Origin: CAYGDP01 sp964348665
Lineage (GTDB): Bacteria; Verrucomicrobiota; Verrucomicrobiia; Palsa-1439; CAYGDP01
Assembly: GCA_964348665.1 (NCBI GenBank)
Contig: CAYGDP010000009.1
Location: forward strand, 62,001 to 126,000
Reading direction: 5' to 3'
Length of the DNA stretch: 64,000 bases
The translations under genes and the position numbers were made by a program. The notes under the pieces are model-generated. The model was not told the DNA's origin. It ran no database searches and saw only the letters and a list, made by a program, of their open reading frames with translations. Positions 52,321 to 61,937 of the stretch are shown here, one piece after another (positions within the stretch are counted from its first letter, which is position 1; each line of letters opens with the position of its first letter).

Positions 52321-54330
52321 TTACGCGGGGGCGATTTTTGGCGCGCCAGGGACGGCGACGGGAGTTTTGCCGGAAGCAGGCACACCCGGAGCCACAGTTG
52401 GTTCTGGCGCGGGTGGCGGCGAGGGTGGCGGACGCTTGGGAGGGTTCTGTAATTTGCCGGTGCTCATAATTTCCCCGATGTTTTCGGCATCGAGCGTTTC
52501 GTATTCGAGAAGGGCTTGCGCCAATGCTTCCAGCTTATCGCGGTGCTCGGTGATGATCGCCCGGGCGCGTTCCTGGCCTTCGGTTACAATACGGTGCACC
52601 TCGGCGTCAATCTCCTGGGCTATAGCTTCACTATGCGCATCGCCACGGGAGAAGTCTCGTCCTAAGAAGACCGGCTCACTCCGCTCGCCATACGAAATGG
52701 GACCCAGTTTGTCGCTCATCCCCCACTCCGTCACCATCAAACGCGCAATCCGCGTGGCTTGCTTAATGTCGCCAGAAGCGCCGCTGGTAATCTCGCCGAA
52801 AATTAGCTCTTCCGCGATGCGTCCGCCCATGAGACCGGCGATCTGGTCGAGAAGTTCCTTCCGACCTTCGGTGTGTTTGTCTTTCTCCGGTAGCTGCATC
52901 GTTGCACCCAGGTACATGCCGCGCGGGATGATGGTGACCTTGTGCAACGGCTCGGTGCCTTCGAGCAAATGAATGCAAAGCGCATGACCCGCCTCGTGGT
53001 ACGCAGTCACTTTTTTGTCGTGCTCGTCCATCACGCGGCTGCGACGTTCCCGTCCCCACCGGACTTTGTCGCGCGCTTCCTCCAAATCATCGGTGTCCAC
53101 GCCTTTCTTATTTTTCCGAGCGGCGAGCAACGCCGCTTCGTTGACCAGATTGGCCAGATCGGCCCCGCTAAAGCCGGGAGTGGCGCGGGCGATGATTTGC
53201 AAATCAACATCCTTGTCCAATTTGATCGAGCGGGTGTGGACTTTCAAAATGCCAACACGCCCGTTGAGATCGGGCAAATCAATGACAATTTGTCGGTCGA
53301 ATCGCCCGGGTCGCAACAGCGCCGGATCGAGTACGTCGGGACGGTTGGTGGCGGCTATGATAATCACGCCTTCCTGCGTGTCAAACCCGTCCATCTCAAC
53401 CAATAACGCGTTGAGCGTCTGCTCGCGCTCGTCGTGCCCTCCACCGATGCCACTGAACCGCGACCGTCCCACGGCGTCAATTTCGTCAATAAAGATCAAG
53501 CACGGCGCGTTCTTGCGGCCCTGCTCGAACATATCGCGAACGCGGCTGGCGCCGACCCCGACGAACATCTCGACGAAATCACTGCCGCTGATGCTGAAAA
53601 ATGGAACATCGGCCTCGCCAGCAATAGCTTTGGCCAGCAACGTCTTCCCCGTGCCCGGCGGACCAATCATCAACACGCCCTTCGGAATGCGTCCACCGAG
53701 ACGCTGAAATTTTTTCGGGTCTTTTAGAAAATCCACGACCTCCTGCACTTCCTCCTTCGCTTCCTCCACGCCGGCCACGTCCTTGAAGGTGCTGCGGTTT
53801 TTGTCACGGGTAAGCATTCGCGCGCGCGATTTTCCGAAGGAAAGCGCTCCTTTGCCAGTAGCGCGGATTTGGCGCGCGAGAAAAAGATAACCGATGAGAA
53901 TGATCGTCATCAGGATTGCAAAACTCGGCAACGCTTGCGCCCAAATCGAGGGAGGCGGAATGACCTCCACTTTCGTCCCGACTTTCTCGACGAGGACCGT
54001 CGCGACGTTGCGCTCGCTGTCGGGGAGAATAACGCGGTATTTGACGGTGGTAACTTTTCCCTCGGCGTCTTCCTTTTTGTATTCGCCGAATGCCGCCTGG
54101 GTGCCGTTGAGTTCGCGGGTAATCTTGACAGTATCGAGTTTTTTCTGGTCGGCCAGCTCCATGAATTTCCCGTAGCTAAGCCGCTCCGGTTTTTCAGCGT
54201 CCATGTAGCGGGAATAATACATTCCGCCCGCCGCGGCCAACACGGCCAGCAACAGCACGAATGCCACAGTATTCGGCCAGCGCGGCTCGCCGCCGCGCTG
54301 TTTTTTCGACTGATTATCGTCGTCGTCCAT
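52321..54330 (-). CDS. ftsH: ATP-dependent zinc metalloprotease FtsH
   Basis: The 669-residue protein has an N-terminal TM (NTVAFVLLLAVLAAAGGMYY), a periplasmic domain and a second TM. An AAA+ domain follows with Walker A GPPGTGKT near residue 222, the region GIGGGHDEREQTLNALLVEM, and the zinc site HEAGH near residue 442. It degrades misfolded and regulatory membrane proteins. The C-terminus is unusually rich in Pro (PPKRPPPSPPPAPEP). It lies 24 bases after tilS, a common adjacency. Confidence 0.96.
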   Translation of the reverse strand: MDDDDNQSKKQRGGEPRWPNTVAFVLLLAVLAAAGGMYYSRYMDAEKPERLSYGKFMELADQKKLDTVKITRELNGTQAAFGEYKKEDAEGKVTTVKYRVILPDSERNVATVLVEKVGTKVEVIPPPSIWAQALPSFAILMTIILIGYLFLARQIRATGKGALSFGKSRARMLTRDKNRSTFKDVAGVEEAKEEVQEVVDFLKDPKKFQRLGGRIPKGVLMIGPPGTGKTLLAKAIAGEADVPFFSISGSDFVEMFVGVGASRVRDMFEQGRKNAPCLIFIDEIDAVGRSRFSGIGGGHDEREQTLNALLVEMDGFDTQEGVIIIAATNRPDVLDPALLRPGRFDRQIVIDLPDLNGRVGILKVHTRSIKLDKDVDLQIIARATPGFSGADLANLVNEAALLAARKNKKGVDTDDLEEARDKVRWGRERRSRVMDEHDKKVTAYHEAGHALCIHLLEGTEPLHKVTIIPRGMYLGATMQLPEKDKHTEGRKELLDQIAGLMGGRIAEELIFGEITSGASGDIKQATRIARLMVTEWGMSDKLGPISYGERSEPVFLGRDFSRGDAHSEAIAQEIDAEVHRIVTEGQERARAIITEHRDKLEALAQALLEYETLDAENIGEIMSTGKLQNPPKRPPPSPPPAPEPTVAPGVPASGKTPVAVPGAPKIAPA

Positions 54331-54354
54331 TGTTACCTTTCGCGCCGCAAACTA

Positions 54355-55641
54355 TCATAGCACGCGGCGCAATGCAATAGACCTTCCAGTGCTCTTCGCA
54401 TTCAATCGCAATAATCTCCTTGTCCTCGATGTCACCTTGAACTCATCGCTCATTCGAACCCCCACCACCCATGCAATTGTTCCGTTCTCCGCCACCACCA
54501 CCGGTATCCGACCCCGAACGGCAACGGGAACTTTTGCGTCGGTAAAGAGATCCTGCAATTTCTTGGTCGATTTCATTCCCAACGGTTGCATCCGATCACC
54601 CGGCCGCCAATACCGGATTGTCCACCGCCCGACTAGGTCGGCGTCGAAATATTCGGCTTTGGATGCTGGATGCTGGATGCTGGATGCTGGATGCTGGATG
54701 CTGGATGCTGGATGAAAGGTTTTCGGTTTTGGATTGATGCTCGCCTTAATTGTATAGCTCCGAAACTTTTTCGGCGGCATCGCTGGGGTTTTCCCTCGGC
54801 TGTGCCGGAGCAATTGTTGCTCCACCTCGCCAAACGTCGCTCCTGGATTGCACATCCGCATTGCACGGCGTTGCAATGCCATGGGTAAGGATTTTAATGA
54901 CTTCCCCGATTTTATCGCCCGGAACGTCGCCGCGTCCAACAGCGCGTCTTCTTCGCCCAGAATCTCCGCCGTCCGCCAGAGCACCTCACGAATGCCGGGA
55001 TTGTAGTCGCGTGCCAGCAACGGCAGAAGCTTGTGTCGAATCCGATTGCGCAACAACGACGTGTCGCAATTGGTCGCATCGGTGCGGTATTTCAATTTTC
55101 GCTCACGCACGTACTCCAGAATCTCCGAGCGCCAAACGCCGAGGAGCGGGCGCAGAATGATCGACGAACCGAATGGCGTGCGAGGCCGCATCGCGCCCAG
55201 CCCGCGAGCGCCGGCGCCGCGCAGTAGGCGGAGAAGAAACGTCTCAACTTGGTCGTCGGCGTGATGCGCCAGCGCAACGATCGGCCGTTGCAATTTCAAC
55301 TTTCGCGCGGTTGCGGCGAAAAATTCCAGGCGCGCTTCGCGCGCGGCTTCTTCGAGCGAGAGCGAATGAGTCTTGGCCAGAGAACGCACATCCGCGCGCG
55401 CGACGTGACAGGGCAACCGATATTTTTGGGCCAGCCGGCGGACGAATTGCTCGTCGCCATCGCTGGCGGCGCCCCGTAGGCAGTGATTCAAATGGCAGAT
55501 TTGGAGGCGATGAATTCCTGCGCGATGCAACACATCGAGAAGCGCCACGGAATCCGGTCCGCCCGAGACCCCAACGAGCAGAGTTTGTCTCTTGGAAATG
55601 TGCGACAACTGGATTTTATCGAGCACGTCGGATGATAGCAT
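54355..55641 (-). CDS. tilS: tRNA(Ile)-lysidine synthase with tandem-repeat insertion
   Basis: The 428-residue protein has the PP-loop SGGPDS at residues 26-31, the region LNHCLRGAASDGDEQFV, and the C-terminal domain (WRPGDRMQPLGMKSTKKLQD). TilS modifies C34 of tRNA-Ile(CAU). Residues about 301-326 read NPKPKTFHPASSIQHPASS and continue with more HPASSIQ units, encoded by a GGATGCT heptamer array and a CCAAAACC stretch. They sit in the linker before the C-terminal domain, where an insertion could be tolerated. The frame is open. Confidence 0.93.
   Translation of the reverse strand: MLSSDVLDKIQLSHISKRQTLLVGVSGGPDSVALLDVLHRAGIHRLQICHLNHCLRGAASDGDEQFVRRLAQKYRLPCHVARADVRSLAKTHSLSLEEAAREARLEFFAATARKLKLQRPIVALAHHADDQVETFLLRLLRGAGARGLGAMRPRTPFGSSIILRPLLGVWRSEILEYVRERKLKYRTDATNCDTSLLRNRIRHKLLPLLARDYNPGIREVLWRTAEILGEEDALLDAATFRAIKSGKSLKSLPMALQRRAMRMCNPGATFGEVEQQLLRHSRGKTPAMPPKKFRSYTIKASINPKPKTFHPASSIQHPASSIQHPASKAEYFDADLVGRWTIRYWRPGDRMQPLGMKSTKKLQDLFTDAKVPVAVRGRIPVVVAENGTIAWVVGVRMSDEFKVTSRTRRLLRLNAKSTGRSIALRRVL
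54661..54714. repeat. GGATGCT heptamer tandem array inside tilS
   Basis: Seven perfect GGATGCT copies plus a partial copy. Three heptamers make 21 bases, so the minus-strand product repeats HPASSIQ every seven residues. Copy number changes not divisible by three heptamers would shift the tilS frame. Confidence 0.9.
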
Positions 55642-55665
55642 GGAAGTGATTTTATTGAGATTGTC

Positions 55666-57246
55666 TTACTCGCTCGCGGATTTTTCGAGGCGGGGAACGA
55701 GTTGGAGGTGTAGAAACACGGTGGCAACCGACAAGGTAAGATCGTATAGAATCAGAGGGACTACTTCAGCGCCATAGAAGATGATCGAGGCGAGAGGAAT
55801 AAAGATGAATCCAATCAAACATAAATTGACTGCTGCGGCGACGGAAACGGCCGCCGCCGCCGCGGCGCGCTTGAAGACCAGCGACAGGTAGGCGACCAGG
55901 TGCATGAGGAAGAGAATATTCACGGTGATGGTAAGGGTGGCAAGGAACGGCCCTTTGTCAGAGAAGATATCGTGGATTACATCCGTCAAGTCATTTGGCG
56001 AGAGCATTGCCCCGAGCAAAAAAAAGGTTATGGCAGGGAGTAGTCCCAAGGCCATCCCCGCCGCCTTGTGATACATCAGTTGACGCGGCGAAATCGGCAG
56101 CATTGCCACCGTGCTCAACGTGCGCCAGCGCGCTTCCTCGCTGAAAATCATGGCCGACTTTGCCACCAGCTCGATGCAGACAAAAACCACTGCGACGACC
56201 ATTGCTACGTTTCCCATCGCTTCCCACTTAAAATTCCTCCAGCCCCAGGTTGTCAGGAACGTGAACCACAGGATCAACGCCGCGTAAATCAAAAACTTGC
56301 CGAGCATCGCGAACTTGCCGCCGGCAATGAAATGAAAATCTTTCCACACCAACCCGTTCGTCCACGTGCGCCCCACGCCCCAGTGACGCCAGCGCGAGGT
56401 TCGCTTCGGCAGAAAGAACCGGATCGGCGCGAATTCTTTCTGTTCGCGGGCAAACCGCTCAAAACACGACCAGGATGCAAGAAAGAAAAACATGCCAAGA
56501 GCGATATTCGACCAGAATTGATAGCCAAACCATCCACCGCCAAACCCTGTGGTGAGGATCCTCTGGAGACGATAGAAGCATGATGCCTCGTTTGCCCAGG
56601 CGCACATCATCCGGATGACATCAACGACCGGGGTCGCCATCCAAGCCCCAAACCGCGGTGTCCCCGACAGGATCCCGATGATTGCTATCGTCAACGGCGC
56701 CACGAAGAAAAACGTCATCACCGTCAGCATGGTCAGCGCCGCCGCGACAATCGTTCGCGGGCTGATGGTCGAAAAAAACAGCGCCAAATTGCATAGAAAA
56801 AACACGTGCGCCAGCAGCGCGACATACCCGGCGATAATTTGTGTCAGCGACACGCCGCCGAGCGTCACCGCAAAAATCGTAAAGGGCACTTGCGCCACGA
56901 TCAGGGTCGCCGACCAGAAAAGCCGCGTGGTGGATTTGCCGAGCAGGATCGAGAGCGGGCTTAACCCGGTCATCCGCAGTAGTCCCAGCATCATCTCCTC
57001 TTTTTCTTCGGTGATGGCCGACGCAAAGTAATTCAAGCCGGACAGGGTCAAGAAAAAGAAGTTCACCATCACCAGAGTCGAGAAAAACCGCAGGCCCGGC
57101 GCTTGCGTGATAAACATCGTCATTTTGCTGATCCAGAGCGCGTACAGGACGATCGCGAGAAATAACAGTCGCCCCGCATACATTCCCAAGCTGCGCGATT
57201 CCACCCGCAGATTTCTCTCGAATAATGTCCAGACGCCGGAACTCAT
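55666..57246 (-). CDS. ABC-2 type exporter permease-like membrane protein
   Basis: The 526-residue protein begins MSSGVWTLFERNLRVESRSL and has about a dozen TM segments, with TKxEEMMLGLLRMTGLSPL after the first pair. This resembles ABC-2 type permeases and the paralogue at 57448-59019. Start 57246 is preferred over 57336, which would precede the conserved beginning. It lies downstream of a broken paralogue fragment. With the ATPase at 59158-60114 it should form an exporter; substrate unknown. Confidence 0.82.
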   Translation of the reverse strand: MSSGVWTLFERNLRVESRSLGMYAGRLLFLAIVLYALWISKMTMFITQAPGLRFFSTLVMVNFFFLTLSGLNYFASAITEEKEEMMLGLLRMTGLSPLSILLGKSTTRLFWSATLIVAQVPFTIFAVTLGGVSLTQIIAGYVALLAHVFFLCNLALFFSTISPRTIVAAALTMLTVMTFFFVAPLTIAIIGILSGTPRFGAWMATPVVDVIRMMCAWANEASCFYRLQRILTTGFGGGWFGYQFWSNIALGMFFFLASWSCFERFAREQKEFAPIRFFLPKRTSRWRHWGVGRTWTNGLVWKDFHFIAGGKFAMLGKFLIYAALILWFTFLTTWGWRNFKWEAMGNVAMVVAVVFVCIELVAKSAMIFSEEARWRTLSTVAMLPISPRQLMYHKAAGMALGLLPAITFFLLGAMLSPNDLTDVIHDIFSDKGPFLATLTITVNILFLMHLVAYLSLVFKRAAAAAAVSVAAAVNLCLIGFIFIPLASIIFYGAEVVPLILYDLTLSVATVFLHLQLVPRLEKSASE

Positions 57247-57262
57247 TGGATTGTGCTCCGGT

Positions 57263-57443
57263 TCAATGCGAAGCCGCTTTCTCCAGCGAGCCGCCAATGT
57301 TGTAGTGCACAGCCACCGTGATCGCCAGTACGACACACGCCAGGAGGGCTACCACCAAGGATCACGCGCGCCACATACAGCGGCCATTGCCTCGCGTCGT
57401 GACGCATCTGGCGATCGAATAAGGTCCAAGCACCGGGGTTCAT
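57263..57443 (-). pseudogene. Broken N-terminal fragment of an ABC-2 permease paralogue
   Basis: ATG 57441-57443 reads NPGAWTLFDRQMRHDARQWP then LYVARVIL, the start of this permease family. Beyond about 57355 the family-like continuation LVVALLACVVLAITVAVHYN is in the next frame and stops at 57263-57265, before the next gene. It therefore looks like a frameshifted, truncated remnant of a third tandem paralogue. Confidence 0.65.
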
Positions 57444-57447
57444 GATA

Positions 57448-59019
57448 TTACGATTCTGCGGCGGCAATACTCATTCGGCTCTTAATCAGGTTCGACAGAC
57501 CGATATCGATGATCCCCAACAAGATGAGGCCGGGGAAAATGCCGAATAGACCAACTTCGTTGATCGCGATAATACTGATGACTGCTGCGATAATGATGAC
57601 AATAATTAACCCTGATCCCGTGACGAACGTCCCGAGATCGTCCTGTTTGCCTAGTAGTGACCCATAAAAGATCAGCATCAACAAACTGATTCCTAATAAC
57701 AGCAGGAGTGTTGTCATGGCTAAAGAGGTGCCGTTGGTGACAAGTCGCCAAACTGTCTGACTCAAATGCATAGGAGACAACAGCGCGCCGCAAACGAATG
57801 CTGCGACCACAGGAATCAAACCCAACAAACAGCCGGTGAGTTTGCGACGGATCAGTTCGGCGGGTGAATAGGGCATGATGTAAAGACTGGAGAGAGTTTT
57901 CCAGCGCACTTCTTCTCCGAACATGGAACTGCTGATGAAAAGCGCCTCAAACCCAAGACAGATCAGCGCGGTGATCATCGTGCTATCACCGAGATCGGCA
58001 AGCGAGACCCGATAAGAACGTGACGAGCTGGCGCTGGAGGCGAGCGGCCAGAAAAGTCCCAAACCGACGTAGCATACGAATTTTCCCCATTGGGTAGCCC
58101 GCCCATGCGCGATGAAGTGGAAATCTTTCCACGCCAACGCGTTCACCCAAACACGGTCGGGCTTGAGCCAGCGCCATTTGGATTTCGGTTTGCCAACGGC
58201 TCGCACAGCTTCCGTCGTATGATGTTCGTATGTGATCCGATCGAAGTATCGCCATGCCAAGGCAAAAAACGCCGCGCCCACGAGAAGATTGCTGATGACC
58301 TGCCAGCCGATCGGGAATTGATTGAACCCCGTCCCACAGATTTCCCGGAGTCGAACGAACGGTGAAGCCTGAATCATCAGCTCGAAAACCTTGTCGATGA
58401 GCGAATAGAATACGCCCGTTCTCGAGATGTTAAACTCGTCCGCCACGTCTGGCAGAATCGCTCTTCCCAACGGAGGCGCAAAGAAAAAACCGGCCAGAAA
58501 AATGGCAGAAAACACCAACGCCGCGTCGGTGCGAATGGCAATCGTCGAACAAAACAGTCCGATGCCGCCCAGCAGGATGACATACGCGCCGAGCGTGCAA
58601 TAGGCGGCGATGACTTGACCGAGCGACACTCCGCCGAGCGCGATGGCCAGCAGGGTCAGAGGAAATTGCGTCAAGACCAGCAGCGCGAGAGTCAGAACTC
58701 GACTGCCGCCTTTGCCAAGAAGGATGGAAATCGCGTCCAGCCCCGTCAATCGCAGCAGGCCAAGCATCCCCTCCTCGCGTTCCTCCGCGATGGCCGAAGC
58801 AAAGAGGCCAAGACCGACCAGCGAAAGAATCGCTAGGTTGATAAACATCAGCGTTCGGAAAAAAATCAACCCGGGCGCGTTTCGAAAACTGACCGTGGCG
58901 GCGCTCATCCCGATGAGGACAACCACCAACAACAACATTCGCGAAAGATAAGTCGGAAACTGTCGCGATTCCAATCGCAGCGAACGTTGCAAAAGGGCGA
59001 AAGTGGGTGAGAGGTTCAT
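57448..59019 (-). CDS. ABC-2 type exporter permease-like membrane protein
   Basis: The 523-residue protein starts MNLSPTFALLQRSLRLESRQ and contains AEEREEGMLGLLRLTGLDAI, closely parallel to the neighbouring permease. About a dozen TM segments are visible. An upstream in-frame ATG at 59067 would add a repeat-derived GISLGFGVWDLEF peptide, so 59019 is taken; GGAG four bases upstream lies inside the repeat. Together with the ATPase upstream it forms the exporter core. Confidence 0.83.
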   Translation of the reverse strand: MNLSPTFALLQRSLRLESRQFPTYLSRMLLLVVVLIGMSAATVSFRNAPGLIFFRTLMFINLAILSLVGLGLFASAIAEEREEGMLGLLRLTGLDAISILLGKGGSRVLTLALLVLTQFPLTLLAIALGGVSLGQVIAAYCTLGAYVILLGGIGLFCSTIAIRTDAALVFSAIFLAGFFFAPPLGRAILPDVADEFNISRTGVFYSLIDKVFELMIQASPFVRLREICGTGFNQFPIGWQVISNLLVGAAFFALAWRYFDRITYEHHTTEAVRAVGKPKSKWRWLKPDRVWVNALAWKDFHFIAHGRATQWGKFVCYVGLGLFWPLASSASSSRSYRVSLADLGDSTMITALICLGFEALFISSSMFGEEVRWKTLSSLYIMPYSPAELIRRKLTGCLLGLIPVVAAFVCGALLSPMHLSQTVWRLVTNGTSLAMTTLLLLLGISLLMLIFYGSLLGKQDDLGTFVTGSGLIIVIIIAAVISIIAINEVGLFGIFPGLILLGIIDIGLSNLIKSRMSIAAAES

Positions 59020-59157
59020 AAACTCCAAATCCCAAACCCCAAACCCCAGAGAAATCCCAAGCACCAAGTTTCAAGCCCTGTACCCCGGGATTGGAGATTG
59101 GGGATTAGGTATTGGGCATTCATTGGGGTTTGGAAATTGGTGCTTGAGGTTTTCTAT
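59020..59157. repeat. CCAAACCC-type element between ATPase and permease genes
   Basis: The element fills the whole 138-base gap: a C-rich half (CCAAATCCCAAACCCCAAAC) and a G/T-rich half that is its rough reverse complement. CCAAGCACCAAG is shared in near-identical form with the miaA insert. It supplies the Shine-Dalgarno-like GGAG of the downstream gene. Confidence 0.65.
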
Positions 59158-60114
59158 CTACGCTCCGACTCCCGGTTCGGTGAGGTCCATAAAAGCCTGG
59201 TTGAGTTGTTTCAGGTCTTCCTGGAAACCAACCACGCTCGCGCCGCTCTCGATCGCGGCACGCAATACGATATTGGTATTCGCCTTCTCCGGGTTGAAAG
59301 CGACGCGATAAGCCGGTGTGCCGTCGAGCTTGGCAACGGCGCTGACACCGTCCACGGTCAGCAGCGCCTTTTCGATCGCGGGAGATTCAGCGGCAAGAGT
59401 GAGAACGTAATTCGCTGCGGCGCCGTCTCGCGCCAGCAAGCCGCGAATCGGGCCGCTGTATTTGAGCCGCCCGCGATCGAGGATGGTGACACTGTCGCAA
59501 AGCGTTCCCAATTCGGCGAGAATATGCGAACTGATGAAGATGGTTTTGCCCATCCGCCGAAGCTCGGTGAGGATCTCCATCAGCTCGATGCGCGCGCGCG
59601 GGTCGAGACCGCTGGCGGGTTCGTCGAGCAGGAGCAGTTCGGGATCGTGGACTAGCACGCGGGCGAGGCTGACGCGTTGTTGCATTCCGCGTGAAAGACT
59701 TTTGATGAGATCATCTTTGCGTCCGGCCATGTCGGTGAGGGTGAGAACGTCGGCGATGACTTTATCGCGTTGGGCGAGATTCATTCCGTAAGCGGCGGCA
59801 AAGAAATCGAGATACTCGAAGATGGTCATTTGGCGATACATACTGAAATGGTCGGGCATGAACCCGAGCCGGCGCCGGATTTGTTTGTAATCGCGGGTGA
59901 GATCGTAGCCGAAGACCCGGATGTTGCCGGTTTGTGGTTTCAGCAACGTGGCGAAGATTTTGAGCGCGGTGGTTTTTCCGGCGCCGTTCGGGCCAACGAA
60001 CCCGTGGATGGAACGCGGCATCACGGAAAAGCCGACGTCGGTCAACGCGCGATGGTTTTTGTAGGCGTAGCTTAGATTCTCGCAAAAGAGAACGGGGGCT
60101 GGTGGTTCGTTCAT
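59158..60114 (-). CDS. ABC transporter ATP-binding protein
   Basis: The 318-residue ATPase has Walker A GPNGAGKTT near residue 42, the signature LSRGMQQRVSLARVL, Walker B LLLLDEPASGLDP and the switch His (SSHILAEL). A C-terminal extension of about 80 residues follows, as in DrrA/CcmA-like exporter ATPases. Its ATG overlaps the stop of the upstream gene by four bases. It is the only ATPase in the locus and should serve all permease genes. Confidence 0.94.
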   Translation of the reverse strand: MNEPPAPVLFCENLSYAYKNHRALTDVGFSVMPRSIHGFVGPNGAGKTTALKIFATLLKPQTGNIRVFGYDLTRDYKQIRRRLGFMPDHFSMYRQMTIFEYLDFFAAAYGMNLAQRDKVIADVLTLTDMAGRKDDLIKSLSRGMQQRVSLARVLVHDPELLLLDEPASGLDPRARIELMEILTELRRMGKTIFISSHILAELGTLCDSVTILDRGRLKYSGPIRGLLARDGAAANYVLTLAAESPAIEKALLTVDGVSAVAKLDGTPAYRVAFNPEKANTNIVLRAAIESGASVVGFQEDLKQLNQAFMDLTEPGVGA

Positions 60115-61937
60115 GGGGTATCCTTTCCGATGGGGTTGCGCCAGAGCAAACGGTGATACAGCGTGTACCCGGTTTCCTCGCCAAAATCCTTGCTTTGCAA
60201 TCGAAATCCGTCCGGACTGGGCACGAGCAGGAACACATGGGCGCGGTCGGTATGGTCAGGAAGCGCGTCCTCCAAAACAACAGCCCCACTTTTTATTCCG
60301 AGCGCGCGCGCCATCGTTGAGCGGGTGAATTTGATGAATAACTTGTCCGCGTTTGTTTTGACAAGTTCAATATCATCGTAGGGATAGGAGTTGAAATATT
60401 GGTCGGTGGTTTGCCCCAGGAAATCAGCGGCAGCCGAACGGCCCGAATCGGTCAAGGTCAATATTCCGCCGCGAATCATCAAGGGATGGAATTGTCCGCC
60501 GTAAAACACCCACGCCTCGGTGGGTGCAGGTAAATCCTTGCCTGTGATGCCGAGCGAGAATGCCTCGAGCAGTTTCTCGCCCTGCCACGACAAGACCTGC
60601 AGCGATGTGTCGTGGCCGGTCATTTTGGCCTGGTGTACGATGGATTTCGAGGAGAAGAGGGGAATATCCACAGTGAATTGGGAATCCTTGCCGCCGGTAG
60701 TGACGGCCTTGATCGTTTCCATCTGATAATTCCATGCCGCATAAAGATTGTGAGAACTGGGATGTGCCACAGTGTAATCATTGCCTCGCGTAACGAAAAG
60801 ACTCGTCCATTGTGTCACATCGTAGGTGCGGTCGCCCACCGCGCGCGCATAGGAAAAAGTGTGAACCGCACTTTTCTCGCCGTACCCGCGTCGTCCGACG
60901 ACCGCGAAGGTGAGACTGAAACTGGCCACCGCGCCGAGAAAGAAAAGTATCGTGATGCGATAATCTTTCCACCGTCGTCCCAGCCACCAATTCAGCGGGC
61001 CGATGATCACGAGATACAGAAAATTCAGAAAATAAATCCAGCCCCATTGATGCCGTGGCGTAGTTTGCGCGTTGAGATTGCGAAACACGATCGGTTCCAA
61101 CGGCCGGATATATTGTGCTCCAGTGGACGAATCCAGGTCGCGCCGTTTCGCCGGGTCGGTCACGAGAGGCGGAGGAAACCCCGCGGCAGTCAACGATTGT
61201 TCGTTGAAATTCTGCCGGGTCGCATCGTGACGTACCACCAGACCGGCGCCGACATGGAACCGGTCGAGCGACGTGTTGAGAACCGCAAGGCTCGTGGTGG
61301 ATGCATTGGCGCTGTCACCGAAAAATTTCGGCCAATCGCCGCGAGTGCCCTTGAGCAAATGCACTGTGCCGCCCCGCTTCAGCCAATCCAGAAACACTTC
61401 GCGCCGCGCCGGCTCCCATGACGGCGCATAATCGAGCACGACAGCGGCCAGTGCGTCCGTTCCCGACACAGTCAGCGGGAAAAGATTGTCGGCAAACGCC
61501 TTGAAACCGCCGCCGCGAGTGAACGAATTGTCGGCATCAACCAGCAACACGGGCCGGGGCGCGCCGACCTGCGGTGGCAGCAATTCGAAGCGGTTATCTT
61601 TACCTTTGCCCCAAACCAAAACCCACTCGCTTTTATCGGAGTGATCGCCAAGATAGGGATAAAACTGCACCCACCGCGACGAATGCGGCGCCACGTAACA
61701 TGCTTCCACCCATTCCCCGCCAACCCGTCCGGCCAATCCGCGCGTTTCATACAACGAAAATTTTCCTTCAAAGACTTTATCGGTTTTATTGACCACCAAC
61801 ACCGAGAGTAGATTGAACCGTCCCTCGACGATTTTCCCGTCAAAGCCCCAAATGGGGTCGCGTACCTCCACGGCGCGGGCGCCCAGGGAGATCAACAATA
61901 CGACGCAGAAAATCAGGATCTTTCGCGTTTTCATCAT
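60111..61937 (-). CDS. Membrane-anchored protein of the ABC locus, unknown function
   Basis: The 608-residue protein has a signal peptide (KILIFCVVLLISLGARAVEV), a large extracytoplasmic region with a sheet-helix segment AAVVLDYAPSWEPARREVFL typical of DUF4350/GATase-like domains, and two or more TM segments (FLNFLYLVIIGPLNWWLG, ITILFFLGAVASFSLTFAVV). I do not recognise a family with confidence. Start 61937 or 61934 has GGAG upstream. The frame is open upstream through a permease fragment, so a fused form is possible. It is coupled to the ATPase gene (ATGA). Confidence 0.75.
   Translation of the reverse strand: MMKTRKILIFCVVLLISLGARAVEVRDPIWGFDGKIVEGRFNLLSVLVVNKTDKVFEGKFSLYETRGLAGRVGGEWVEACYVAPHSSRWVQFYPYLGDHSDKSEWVLVWGKGKDNRFELLPPQVGAPRPVLLVDADNSFTRGGGFKAFADNLFPLTVSGTDALAAVVLDYAPSWEPARREVFLDWLKRGGTVHLLKGTRGDWPKFFGDSANASTTSLAVLNTSLDRFHVGAGLVVRHDATRQNFNEQSLTAAGFPPPLVTDPAKRRDLDSSTGAQYIRPLEPIVFRNLNAQTTPRHQWGWIYFLNFLYLVIIGPLNWWLGRRWKDYRITILFFLGAVASFSLTFAVVGRRGYGEKSAVHTFSYARAVGDRTYDVTQWTSLFVTRGNDYTVAHPSSHNLYAAWNYQMETIKAVTTGGKDSQFTVDIPLFSSKSIVHQAKMTGHDTSLQVLSWQGEKLLEAFSLGITGKDLPAPTEAWVFYGGQFHPLMIRGGILTLTDSGRSAAADFLGQTTDQYFNSYPYDDIELVKTNADKLFIKFTRSTMARALGIKSGAVVLEDALPDHTDRAHVFLLVPSPDGFRLQSKDFGEETGYTLYHRLLWRNPIGKDTP

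Noticed and set aside
54661..54714. GGATGCT array considered as a CRISPR fragment
   Set aside because: Units are seven bases and directly tandem with no spacers, inside an open tilS frame.
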